Origin: an uncultured Clostridia bacterium | GTDB taxonomy: Bacteria; Bacillota; Clostridia; TANB77; CAG-508 | Direction: 5' to 3' | NCBI GenBank assembly: GCA_934149005.1 | Contig: CAKPDN010000001.1 | Location: 186,001 to 250,000 of the forward strand | DNA: 64,000 nt | Program-made: the position numbers and the translations under genes | Part shown: positions 26,970 to 36,213 of the stretch, in pieces | Numbering within the stretch: the first letter of the stretch is position 1 | How the letters are laid out: every line of letters begins with the position of its first letter | The notes under the pieces: model-generated | Told to the model about the DNA's origin: nothing | The model's input: the letters and a program-made list of their open reading frames with translations, nothing else | Databases searched by the model: none

Positions 26970-28487
26970 TCATATTTTTACTAATTTTTTCACTTTATTT
27001 AAAATACTTATCATATATTTTTTTTCTTCTTTGTTCATAGTTAATATCACAATTATACTGTAAAAAATAATATATATAACCACTCCAAATAATAATTTGG
27101 TCCAATTAAAATTGATTTTTCTAATTATTAATAGCATTACTAATACTAGCATTCCAATTTTAGAGGTAAATACAATTAAAAACTTCCAGTATTTAGGTAT
27201 ATCTAATTTTGCTTTTTTCCAATAAAAAATATTCATTGCTAATATTTGCCCTATTAAATTTGCAATTAGTGTGCCTAATGCTACTCCAATACCTTCAAAT
27301 TTTCTTGCTAATGGTATACTTATAATTACATTAATTATTGCAATAATTAAGTACAATATAGATCTAAATTGATGCTGATTTTTTGCTTGTATAACAGAAA
27401 TTCCTATGTTTTGTGTTAATGGGATTATTGCAGGTCCTATCATTAGCAAAACAATATAGTAAGTATCTTCATATCCAGGTCCAACCCATAAATTTAAAAA
27501 TTGTTTACCAAATATAATAAATCCTGATAGTATTAGCATCATTAAATAGATTTGTATCCTAGAAACTTTTATAAATAAATTAGATATTTTTTCATCTGAA
27601 TCTTTCTCTTCTAGCATTTTAGTAATTCTAGGTAAAAATAATCCACTTATAGTTGTGGAAACAGTCATATTCATATTAGTAATTTTTGTTCCAACTGCAT
27701 ATATTGAAACCGCCATAGTCCCACAAACACTTCCTAATATAATTTGATCAGTATTATTAAATATAGTATCTACAATTAAACTTAAAAAAACAAAAAAAGA
27801 ATAATTGAAAATATCTTTAAATAATTTTTTGTCAATATTTTGTGTTGATACATTTATTTTTATATTAAGCTTTTTAAAACAATATATTAGAGTACATATA
27901 TGATAACCAATATTATAAACACTTGTAACAACTACCATTGTGATTGATTTATATCCTAAAAATAAAAGTGGCAACATTGTTAAAGGTATTGATATTGTTT
28001 TTATTAAATTGAGCAATTTTAAAAGTTTGAATTTCTCACATGCTAATACATATGAATCGAAAATGCTCAATGGGAATGAAATAGCTATAGTAAATATTAA
28101 AATTTCCATAATAATTTTAGCTTTTTTTATTTCAATTTCTGTTAATGCTGGGAACATTTTTTGTATATTGCTTAATAATATTCCTCCTATAATAAGAGTT
28201 ATTATTCCTATAATTGAGTATAAAATTAAAAATAAGCCATTAATTTTATGTTCTTCATTTTCTTCTTTTTTTACTTTTGCTATTGATATAAATCTAACCA
28301 TTGCATTTCCAAAACCCATATCTAAAACAGATAGATATGCAATAACTGATGATACTAATGAATACAGTCCATATTCTGCATTTCCCATCAATTTTAACAT
28401 TATTGGAGTATATACAAAGGTTATAATTATATTTGCAAACATATTAATATACCCTATAATTGCCCCTGTTTTTATTTCACTTTTCAT
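26970..28487 (-). CDS. Wzx-type polysaccharide flippase (proximal block)
   Basis: At 505 residues with about 14 membrane helices, this is a MATE/MOP-superfamily flippase. The N-terminal GAIIGYINMFANI and the LGSVCGTMAVSIYAVG region are typical. It would turn undecaprenyl-linked repeat units to the outer face. It overlaps the CDP-glycerol transferase gene by 4 nt. A second flippase gene occurs in the distal block, suggesting two separate polymers or a composite locus. Confidence 0.9.
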   Translation of the reverse strand: MKSEIKTGAIIGYINMFANIIITFVYTPIMLKLMGNAEYGLYSLVSSVIAYLSVLDMGFGNAMVRFISIAKVKKEENEEHKINGLFLILYSIIGIITLIIGGILLSNIQKMFPALTEIEIKKAKIIMEILIFTIAISFPLSIFDSYVLACEKFKLLKLLNLIKTISIPLTMLPLLFLGYKSITMVVVTSVYNIGYHICTLIYCFKKLNIKINVSTQNIDKKLFKDIFNYSFFVFLSLIVDTIFNNTDQIILGSVCGTMAVSIYAVGTKITNMNMTVSTTISGLFLPRITKMLEEKDSDEKISNLFIKVSRIQIYLMMLILSGFIIFGKQFLNLWVGPGYEDTYYIVLLMIGPAIIPLTQNIGISVIQAKNQHQFRSILYLIIAIINVIISIPLARKFEGIGVALGTLIANLIGQILAMNIFYWKKAKLDIPKYWKFLIVFTSKIGMLVLVMLLIIRKINFNWTKLLFGVVIYIIFYSIIVILTMNKEEKKYMISILNKVKKLVKI

Positions 28488-29626
28488 TTTCTTTTTTCCT
28501 TCATTATTTTTTCTATAAAGTCTACTATTCTTTTTGATGAATAACTATCATCATGTTCATTATACTTTATCTTTTTTTCTTTTCTTAGTTCTTTCTTTTT
28601 ATCTATTCCTTTTGCAACATTTATAATAAATTCTTTTAAATTTTCAAAATTATATATATAATCACCAACTATATTAGATTTATAATCGGTTATTAGTTTT
28701 ACATGTTTTGAATAATCTTCAATATCTGGTATAGCTAGTCCTATCATATTATTTGTTAATAAAAAATCAAAGTAAACAGATGAATAATCAGTAATTAATG
28801 CATCTACATTTTGTAAATAATCATAAATTGTTTTGCCTAATTCAAAATAATCATTAGTTAATAATTTTATATTTTCTAATTCTAATTGCTTTATATTTTT
28901 TATATCTTCTTGTGGATGTAATTTGATTATCATTAATATATTTTCTTTTTTTAGAATCGTATTTAATTCTAATAATTGTTCTTTTTTGTCTATGCAAGGA
29001 ATTCCATATTCAAATTTTATGTTTGTTCTACTTTCAAATGTATCAGTTTTTTTATGATTTCTATATGTTGGCATCCATAATATTGTTTTTTTTCTTTCTA
29101 TTTCTGGAAATAATATTTCTGAACTTTTATATATACTATCATTTCTTGCAACTCCTGTGTTTAAAATATTTTCTTTATTTAGATTAAATAATTTTGATAA
29201 CTTTTCAGAAAAGAATTCTGAGTTTACAGTAACATAATCAATTTTTCCTGAAATTTTACAGTATTCTTCAGTAATTTTTAATGGCATACCATGTGTTAAA
29301 TATATTCTGATTTGATTTTTATTAATTTTTCTAATATAATTATTACTGTCTATAATAAATTCTGAATTTAATCTCAATAAAAATAATTTGATTTTGTTTT
29401 TTCTATTTACAAAATACACATTCTTATATTTTATATTTTTAAATTTATTAATATCTTCATTTGTAATCCAAAATATCTTATATTTTTCATTAATTTTTCT
29501 TTTTATCATTTCTTCAAAAACATTTTTCGTATTATCTGAATATGTTGGTGTACTTTCTAACAATATATATTTTCTCATTACTATTGGAAAATTATATATT
29601 ATTTTTTTTATTATATTTTTTATCAT
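28484..29626 (-). CDS. CDP-glycerol glycerophosphotransferase family protein
   Basis: This 380-residue TagB/TagF-type transferase has YLTHGMPLK, NTGVARNDS, WMPTYR, IKLHPQED and the C-terminal DALITDYSSVYFDF, the catalytic motifs of the family. It would add glycerol-phosphate (or another polyol phosphate) from a CDP-activated donor to a lipid-linked sugar. Its presence beside a Dlt-like set is notable, since Dlt systems D-alanylate polyol-phosphate polymers. No tarD/tagD gene is in the window, so the CDP donor would come from elsewhere. Confidence 0.9.
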   Translation of the reverse strand: MIKNIIKKIIYNFPIVMRKYILLESTPTYSDNTKNVFEEMIKRKINEKYKIFWITNEDINKFKNIKYKNVYFVNRKNKIKLFLLRLNSEFIIDSNNYIRKINKNQIRIYLTHGMPLKITEEYCKISGKIDYVTVNSEFFSEKLSKLFNLNKENILNTGVARNDSIYKSSEILFPEIERKKTILWMPTYRNHKKTDTFESRTNIKFEYGIPCIDKKEQLLELNTILKKENILMIIKLHPQEDIKNIKQLELENIKLLTNDYFELGKTIYDYLQNVDALITDYSSVYFDFLLTNNMIGLAIPDIEDYSKHVKLITDYKSNIVGDYIYNFENLKEFIINVAKGIDKKKELRKEKKIKYNEHDDSYSSKRIVDFIEKIMKEKRK

Positions 29627-29650
29627 TTTTCCTCCAAATATATTGCATAA

Positions 29651-30679
29651 TTAATATAATATATATTTTACAAATTCTTTCATTTTAAAAAAGTACTTAA
29701 AAAATAATATTTGTGCATAATTAGGCTTATTATATATACATGTATCTATAAACAGATTAGATTTCCAATTATGTATTTTCTTTTCTTTACATAGCATTTC
29801 TATTTCTTTATAAGAACGTAATTCATTAAAAATCTTCATTATCTCTTTCATAGTAACCTTTTTTATAAAAAAGAGTCTTCTAATTGTAGTTAAAAATTCA
29901 AGTGAAATGTTTTTAAAGGATTCTTTTAAAATATTTTCATATTTTTCCTTACATTCAATAAAGGATTGTGTATGTATATGTATTGTATCATCAATACATT
30001 TAATAACATTGTCTTTTGTTTCTTTTCTGGATGTACTATTTTCATTAGAATAGTAATTGTATAAACAATCTGGTAAAAAGCATATTTTATTAATACATTT
30101 TACTAATTTTCTGTTAAATTCAAAATCTTCTCCATATTTATGTTCTGGATTAAAATATATTTCATTTTCACATAATATTTGTCTTTTTATAGTTTCATTG
30201 CATAGTGTATTGAAAATATTTGTTGTGTATATTAGTTTAGAGCCTAAACTACTTTTATTAAAATTTTCATAAATTTCTTTTTTTTCTACTACTTTTTGTC
30301 TTTTTATATTTTTTTTATTTATGATATTTAATCCATAGCGTATTAAATCATAGTTATTATTATATATATCATCTAATTTGTCAAATATATCATTTTCTAA
30401 ACTATCATCACAATCTAAAAAAGTTATATATTTTCCATTGGCCTTTTTTATTCCTACATTTCTTGAATATGAGACCCCATTATTTTCTTGGTTTATTAAA
30501 ATTAAATTTTTAATTTTATCTTTATATTTTTCTATTTTTTCTATACTTTTGTCTGTTGATCCATCATTTATTATTATTAATTCTATATCATCTCTATTTA
30601 ATTTTTCAAAATTTTTTAAATTTTTTTCTATAAAGTTAATTGCATTATACATTGGCATAATTACTGAATATTTTATCAT
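29651..30679 (-). CDS. Family 2 glycosyltransferase
   Basis: The GT-A fold begins IKYSVIMPMYNA, with the nucleotide-binding INDGSTDKS and the DxD-like metal site LDCDDS. At 342 residues it is a typical capsule sugar transferase. Donor and acceptor cannot be assigned. It lies 24 nt before the CDP-glycerol transferase and about 35 nt after another GT2, all in one transcript. Confidence 0.92.
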   Translation of the reverse strand: MIKYSVIMPMYNAINFIEKNLKNFEKLNRDDIELIIINDGSTDKSIEKIEKYKDKIKNLILINQENNGVSYSRNVGIKKANGKYITFLDCDDSLENDIFDKLDDIYNNNYDLIRYGLNIINKKNIKRQKVVEKKEIYENFNKSSLGSKLIYTTNIFNTLCNETIKRQILCENEIYFNPEHKYGEDFEFNRKLVKCINKICFLPDCLYNYYSNENSTSRKETKDNVIKCIDDTIHIHTQSFIECKEKYENILKESFKNISLEFLTTIRRLFFIKKVTMKEIMKIFNELRSYKEIEMLCKEKKIHNWKSNLFIDTCIYNKPNYAQILFFKYFFKMKEFVKYILY

Positions 30680-30716
30680 TATACTACTTCCTTATTTTTT
30701 ATTTATTAATTGTTTT

Positions 30717-31703
30717 TTATTTTATCCTTTTTATTTTTAATAAATTGACAAACATTTTATAATTCCAACATATTAAAATAATCGTTATTTTCCTAGAAAA
30801 AGGTATTTTTGCATTTAATAAACTTTTTTTATTCTGTTTTAATGAACTTAACATTTTTTTATATTGTTCTGGATATAATTTTCTGATTTCTGAGAAGTCA
30901 AGCTGTAAGGCCATTCTCATTAATAATGTATAATCTATTCTATTTCTATTTAGTTCTGCCATCCATAGATAATTGGGTGATTCTTTTTCTGTAATTTCAA
31001 TTACTTTATCCCATATTTCAATTAAATCAAAATCTTCTTTTGAAAAGGCTTTTGAAGTTATGCTGTTTGGATTATAATAGTAATAATAATATGGATAATT
31101 AATTTCAACTATTTTGTTGCTTTTTACTAAAGCTTTATATGTACCAACCACATCTTCTGAAATTAAATTAATTGGATATTGTTCTTCATCTATAATTTGT
31201 CTTTTGTATAATTTGTTCCATACATAATATATGCATTCTTGAGAATTTATTTTGAAAAACTTTTTAATATATTGCATTTGGTCATATTCCGTTATTTTAT
31301 TATCAAATTTTTTGCTGATTTTTTCTACACCATTTTTGCATCTTATTTCTTTACAACATGATATATCAGCTTGATTTTTTATTAAAGCTTGATATAATTT
31401 TTTATACATATCAGGATGAATCCAATCATCACTATCTACAAATCCTATGTAATTTCCTTTTGCAATTTTTATCCCAGTGTTTCTTGCAACAGATACTCCA
31501 TCATTTTTTTTATGAATTACCTTTATTCTTGAATCTTTTAATGCATATTCATCACAAATTTTTCCGCTATTATCTGTTGAGCCATCATCTATTAATATTA
31601 TTTCTAATTTTCTATACTTTTGATTTATTACAGATTCTAAACATCTATTTAAATATTTTTCGACATTATATACTGGTATTATAATACTAATTAATTCTTC
31701 CAT
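30717..31703 (-). CDS. Family 2 glycosyltransferase
   Basis: This 328-residue GT-A enzyme has SIIIPVYNVEKYLNRC, IDDGSTDNSG and VDSDDW at the expected places, closely like CpsJ/EpsJ-type transferases. Its ribosome binding site is weak (AAAGAA). It lies only 9 nt downstream of the DUF4422 gene, suggesting translational coupling. Confidence 0.93.
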   Translation of the reverse strand: MEELISIIIPVYNVEKYLNRCLESVINQKYRKLEIILIDDGSTDNSGKICDEYALKDSRIKVIHKKNDGVSVARNTGIKIAKGNYIGFVDSDDWIHPDMYKKLYQALIKNQADISCCKEIRCKNGVEKISKKFDNKITEYDQMQYIKKFFKINSQECIYYVWNKLYKRQIIDEEQYPINLISEDVVGTYKALVKSNKIVEINYPYYYYYYNPNSITSKAFSKEDFDLIEIWDKVIEITEKESPNYLWMAELNRNRIDYTLLMRMALQLDFSEIRKLYPEQYKKMLSSLKQNKKSLLNAKIPFSRKITIILICWNYKMFVNLLKIKRIK

Positions 31704-31712
31704 AATTTTTCT

Positions 31713-32501
31713 TTAAAAACTTTCTTTATATTTTTTTCCTATGAATTTAGCTTCTAAAAATGCAGAGCCTTTTTTTAGCCAATTTACATTTTCTGTATTT
31801 ATAACTCTAATTTCTTTATATTTTATATTATTTTGATTAATCCATACATCTAATAATAATTCAGATACTCTTCCAAAAAATCTTGCGTGAAAAGCATTAT
31901 ATTGTTTTACATCTACTCTTTTTTCTAATTCAAATAAAATATCAAATATCCATGTACAATAATTATTAAAAATTTCTTTTTTCATTATAAACATATTAAA
32001 CATATGTGCTGATCTTCTTTTATGTAATTTATCAAATTCATTTAAATATTCTGGATATTTTTCTTCAATTATTTTTCTTGCTTCATTTAGTGGTTCTATA
32101 TATAGTGTGTGTTCATAATGTGAGTATAAAGTTTCTATATAATATTTTCTTTTTTGTGGTAATACAACATCTGTTTCTTTTAGTATATCTAATAGTTCTT
32201 TTTCTTTTAATATATTTTCAAATTTTTTATCAATATTTGGTGTAACACATTTTTTTATTGTGAAGTGCCTTCTATAATGTGCTAAGCCTATATAGTCTGC
32301 ATCTAAATTTTTCCATGCCCAATATATTCCGGTTAATTCACAAAAGTATGGATTTTTTTCTGATATATTGTCTCCTGTGTCATCTCTCCTAAATCCTATG
32401 TTTTCTTTTCCTTTGCTTCCTACTTGTAGTGGTATATATATTTTTTCTTTTGGCATTTTGTATTTTTTGTGTGCTGCTATTATAATTTTTATTTTTTTCA
32501 T
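31713..32501 (-). CDS. DUF4422 glycosyltransferase-like capsule protein
   Basis: The 262-residue protein carries KIIIAAHKKYKMP, the segment ELTGIYWAWKNLDADYIGLAHYRRHF, and FNMFIMKKEIF, the features of DUF4422 capsular proteins, which are thought to be glycosyltransferases. AGGAG precedes the ATG. It is the first gene of the proximal polysaccharide block, and the 200 nt upstream, beyond a terminator, should hold the promoter. Confidence 0.88.
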   Translation of the reverse strand: MKKIKIIIAAHKKYKMPKEKIYIPLQVGSKGKENIGFRRDDTGDNISEKNPYFCELTGIYWAWKNLDADYIGLAHYRRHFTIKKCVTPNIDKKFENILKEKELLDILKETDVVLPQKRKYYIETLYSHYEHTLYIEPLNEARKIIEEKYPEYLNEFDKLHKRRSAHMFNMFIMKKEIFNNYCTWIFDILFELEKRVDVKQYNAFHARFFGRVSELLLDVWINQNNIKYKEIRVINTENVNWLKKGSAFLEAKFIGKKYKESF

Positions 32502-32653
32502 TTTTTCTCCTACTTTTTTTCGTATGTTTTTTTGTATTTCTTATATGAGAATTATACAATAACATTTATATAAATTTCAAGTTTTTTGTTTATATTTAAA
32601 GAAAAAAAACACTTTATAAAATGTAAAATGGTATCTATTACATAGACCGTTTT

Positions 32654-32694
32654 TATCAAAAAATAGAACTATGAATAAGTTCATAATTCTATTT
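32654..32694 (-). terminator. Terminator after the DUF4143 ATPase gene
   Basis: On the minus strand AATAGAATTATGAA and TTCATAGTTCTATT pair with one wobble, with TTTTTTGAT following. It isolates the ATPase gene from the downstream polysaccharide block. Confidence 0.7.
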
Positions 32695-32705
32695 GTTTTA
32701 TATTC

Positions 32706-33911
32706 TTATTTATCTAGCAACCATTCTAAAACATTTTTTATTTTTATTCCATCTTCATTAGAAACAGGTATTTTATCTGAAGTTAATATTATTTTTTCAT
32801 AATTGTCATTTATTTTCTTTAATGCTCGTAATTCTCTGTCTAATATTTTTGTGTTATTCTCATCAGTTCCTTTTAAAGTATCTGTAACCTGGACATATAA
32901 TCTTCCTTCATTATTTATTGCTACAAAGTCTACTTCGTATTCTTCTATTTTTCCTATATATACATCATAACCTCTTCTTAAAAGTTCAAAATAAACCACA
33001 TTTTCTAATATATGACCAAAATCTCCTATTTTTCTTCCTAGCATAAAGTATCTAAAACCTAAATCAGATACATAATATTTCCCTTGAGTCTTTAAATATT
33101 CTTTTCCTTTTATATCATATCTTGAAGCTTTATATAAAAAGAAGCTTTCTGTGAATCCTTCTAAATACCTTTCAACTGTTCTTACATTTATATCTTTACC
33201 ATCATTTATCATAGTATTTGCTATATTATTTGTAGATACAAGACTGCCTATATTATCCATAGCAAAATTAGCAACATTTCTAAGCATAGTTTCATCTTGT
33301 ATTTTCTTTCTTGTCATAACATCTTTTATTATTATGTCGTTATATACACTGCTTAAATACATACTTACATCGTCTTCAGTATCTAATGATGTAGTATATG
33401 GAAGTGAGCCTAATGAAATATATTTTTGATATAACTCTTCATTATTTAAATCTTCATAAGCTTCTTTATATTCTTTAAAAGATAATGGTAACATTTTAAC
33501 TTCTATATATCTTCCAGATAAAAGTGTTGCAAGTTCACTTGATAAGAGATTAGCATTTGAGCCTGTTATATACAAATCAACGTTTTTCTTTATATATAAG
33601 CTATCCACTGCTTTTTGGAATCCATCTATTTTTTGAACTTCATCTATAAATATATAATATTTTTTCTTTTCTTTTAATTTATTATTTATATATTTATATA
33701 ATGTCATATAATCTGTTATAAAGTTATACTCTAAATCTTCTAAATTGATACTTATTATTTGACTTTCTTCTACTCCATTTTCTTTTAAATAATCTTGAAA
33801 CATTTCAAGTAAAGTAGATTTGCCACATCTTCTTATTCCAGTTATAACTTTTATCAATGCTTTATCTTTAAATCTCTTTAATACATTTAAGTATTCATCT
33901 CTACTTATCAT
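32706..33911 (-). CDS. AAA ATPase with DUF4143 domain
   Basis: The 401-residue protein has an N-terminal AAA_14 ATPase domain (ITGIRRCGKSTLL Walker A, YYIFIDEVQKI Walker B, YITGSNANLLSSE) and a C-terminal nuclease-like DUF4143 domain with YEVDFVAIN. The family is common in gut bacteria and archaea and its function is unclear. The start at MISRDEYL follows GAGGAGG; an earlier in-frame ATG lacks a ribosome binding site. It sits alone between the two polysaccharide blocks and beside recombinase debris, so it probably arrived separately. Confidence 0.93.
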   Translation of the reverse strand: MISRDEYLNVLKRFKDKALIKVITGIRRCGKSTLLEMFQDYLKENGVEESQIISINLEDLEYNFITDYMTLYKYINNKLKEKKKYYIFIDEVQKIDGFQKAVDSLYIKKNVDLYITGSNANLLSSELATLLSGRYIEVKMLPLSFKEYKEAYEDLNNEELYQKYISLGSLPYTTSLDTEDDVSMYLSSVYNDIIIKDVMTRKKIQDETMLRNVANFAMDNIGSLVSTNNIANTMINDGKDINVRTVERYLEGFTESFFLYKASRYDIKGKEYLKTQGKYYVSDLGFRYFMLGRKIGDFGHILENVVYFELLRRGYDVYIGKIEEYEVDFVAINNEGRLYVQVTDTLKGTDENNTKILDRELRALKKINDNYEKIILTSDKIPVSNEDGIKIKNVLEWLLDK

Positions 33912-34195
33912 AAAAATACCTCCTCTTCTTTTTCTATTTAAATTATACATCATTTCAGCGTAAAAGTAAAGTTTTTGTACTGTACTACAAAAACATCTTA
34001 TTTTTTTAGTTTTTTTGTATTATGCTTTATACTATTCAAAATATCCAACAAATTATTTTATATTCACCTTTATCATGTTGGTATAAACTTATAATATCAT
34101 TATATTCATTTTTTATAATATTAATAATTTATTTTTAATTTAATGATTATTTGACATTTACTATTTTACATATTATAAAAGCAGAGCATCAATCT
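33912..34195. other. AT-rich intergenic stretch
   Basis: Apart from the ribosome binding site and presumed promoter of the DUF4143 gene, I see no gene, RNA or convincing repeat here. Confidence 0.5.
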
Positions 34196-34735
34196 GCTAT
34201 GTATTCTTTTAATCTTTTTTGCTAACTTCAATAATTTTTTATATTCATCTTGACCACAATATACTTGGTTTTCTAATATAGATTTAACCGATTTAATAGT
34301 CCATTTTTATTAGAAATTGTTTCTTCTGTACAACTAGGAATTCTTTTATTATGTGATAATGTGAATTCATTTTCTTTAAGTTTTTTTAATTCTTTCAAAA
34401 GTTTCTTCATTTCGTTATTGTATGTTTCAAAATAAAAATCATAATCGTCATTTGTAATTAAATCTTTCTTTAAATCATACAAAATTTCTTTTTTTAAATT
34501 TTCTAGTTCTCACATTCTCTTATTTTTTAAAGATATTTCATCTGAAATTTTAACTATTTTTTCATTATCATGCATAGTTTCTTTTAAAAGTGGTAGTTTT
34601 TCCTTGAACTAAAGTACTACAGTAAAATTGTTCTTCTGTAATTTCTACAGTATTCAATATATTTTTTACATCTTTAAATTCAACATAGTATCTATTATTA
34701 ATTACTAATAATGTATATGGATTTTCGACAAAGAA
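34196..34735 (-). pseudogene. Degenerate reading frames, probably large serine recombinase debris
   Basis: Several broken frames lie here. One reads LYDLKKDLITNDDYDFYF then EMKKLLKELKKLKEN, like the coiled-coil region after the zinc ribbon of large serine recombinases. A shifted frame reads WTIKSVKSILENQVYCG, like the recombinase domain segment before the ribbon. The two are in reversed order, so deletion or rearrangement has occurred. A third piece (VINNRYYVEFKDVKNILN) is not recognised. In-frame stops and shifts show none of this is functional. An ORF here contains a CGG, but in a frame that does not match the similarity. Confidence 0.4.
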
Positions 34736-34765
34736 AAAAGCCAGTCGTAAAAACGTTTTTGGCTT
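34733..34765. terminator. Terminator-like hairpin
   Basis: AAGCCA and TGGCTT form a stem around an AT-rich loop with AAAAACGTTTTT. T runs occur on the minus strand and A runs on the plus strand. Confidence 0.45.
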
Positions 34766-35012
34766 TATAAGGCAAATATCCTCCCTTATGTAAAGCTAAT
34801 GTCTTATAAGAGCTATCACAAAAGAATTTATTTGTCCTTTGTAACTCTTAATATTAAATTTTATTTCTTTTTATTCTTTAAATATATTTATAATACATAT
34901 ATCAACTAGCCACCATTATGACATTGCTGCTACTTGGGTTGTATTATATACTTTTTTATTTTTTTATCAAAAATTTTATGGAAAATTATTGTAATTTTTT
35001 ATTATTTTTTGT

Positions 35013-35049
35013 AGAAAAAAGAAATGTGAATATTATAAACACATTTCTT
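35013..35049 (-). terminator. Terminator of the distal polysaccharide block
   Basis: On the minus strand AAGAAATGTG and CACATTTCTT pair and are followed by six T, just after the Fe-S protein stop codon. Confidence 0.75.
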
Positions 35050-35057
35050 GTTAAATA

Positions 35058-36212
35058 CTATTTCTTTATTTTTAAATAAATTGCTTTTATTTTATTAACG
35101 CATTTCTGTATAAAACTAACTTTTGTGTACATTTTTATATTATCTATAATATTTTTTTCGTCAATTTCTCCAATATCTATTTTTTCAAAAAATTCTTTTC
35201 TTTTTTTATGTTCCTTAACATTTTGATAATGATTATGTTTAAATGCAATTTCAACATTTGTTTTTCTTAAATTTAATTTTTTCTCAATTATATTTTTTAA
35301 CTTCATTCCTTTTTCAGTATTTATACAAAATAATGATATCCCTGTATCATTGTCAATAATAGCTGGATCAATTTCATTAATTCCCCATGCATCTCCAATT
35401 GTGAAATCAGATAATCTATTTGAAGAACAGAAGTTACAATTATGGCAAGAAGGTCTATTAAAAAGTTCATTTACAAATCCCAAATAAAAACTCAAATCTT
35501 CTTGTATTGTTCCATCACTAAATTTAATAATTGTTTTTTGATTTTTCCAACCATTGGACTTATCTCTAAATCTAATATCTTCTATACTTTTATTATTATT
35601 TTTTTCAAGATTCTTTTTATATAAATTAAATACTCTAGGTGAAGAGTTTGCATGGCAAATAATTTCACATGTATATAATTTTTCATATGTTTTTCCTAAA
35701 TATGTTCTAAGTCCTTGACATTGACATGGCGTCCCACTAAATAATACATATCTATTATCCAATAAAAATTGTTTTACTTTGATATAAGCATTATTTAAAT
35801 CACTCCTTACATACTTTGACCCCTGAAACATTTTTAATTTGTCCATTTCTTCAGTATAATCATGAATTACATTAAGTTTATTATCATATCTTGCTCCGAA
35901 AACAACACCTTTTTGAGATATAATATATTGTGCAATCGGTAAAAAGCACCCTCCTGAAGCACTACTTTTTAATTGTTCTTCATCTTTATTTATTGCTATA
36001 TATGCAGTAACTTTATCATTAATTTTGTACTCTTTATTAGGGCAAATTTTTTCACATAATTTACATTCAATACATTTTTCTTTATCAATTATCGGATATA
36101 AAAATCCTTCTTGATCTATTTGCATTTTAATTGCTTTTTGTGGGCATTTCAAAAAACAGACGCCACACCCATTGCAATCACTTTTATTATTACTTAAAAA
36201 ATAATTTGACAT
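35058..36212 (-). CDS. Coenzyme F420 hydrogenase/dehydrogenase beta-subunit-like Fe-S protein
   Basis: The 384-residue protein opens with two ferredoxin 4Fe-4S motifs (CNGCGVCFLKCP and CIECKLCEKICPN), then FrhB-type N- and C-terminal domains (SGGCFLPIAQY, FSGTPCQCQGL, CHNCNFCSSNRLSDFTIGDAWG). Such proteins are often encoded next to polysaccharide pyruvyl transferases, as here, but their biochemical role there is unknown. The ATG is chosen because GAGGG precedes it; a GTG four codons earlier overlaps the flippase gene. It is the last gene of the distal block. Confidence 0.88.
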   Translation of the reverse strand: MSNYFLSNNKSDCNGCGVCFLKCPQKAIKMQIDQEGFLYPIIDKEKCIECKLCEKICPNKEYKINDKVTAYIAINKDEEQLKSSASGGCFLPIAQYIISQKGVVFGARYDNKLNVIHDYTEEMDKLKMFQGSKYVRSDLNNAYIKVKQFLLDNRYVLFSGTPCQCQGLRTYLGKTYEKLYTCEIICHANSSPRVFNLYKKNLEKNNNKSIEDIRFRDKSNGWKNQKTIIKFSDGTIQEDLSFYLGFVNELFNRPSCHNCNFCSSNRLSDFTIGDAWGINEIDPAIIDNDTGISLFCINTEKGMKLKNIIEKKLNLRKTNVEIAFKHNHYQNVKEHKKRKEFFEKIDIGEIDEKNIIDNIKMYTKVSFIQKCVNKIKAIYLKIKK

Positions 36213-36213
36213 A

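Noticed and set aside
34273..34482. 69-residue ORF as a real gene, with a fourth in-frame CGG at 34288-34290
   Set aside because: The flanks are decayed recombinase-like sequence with stops and shifts. The CGG lies in a frame that does not match the similarity, and a +1 shift there meets a stop at once. It neither supports nor refutes the CGG idea.
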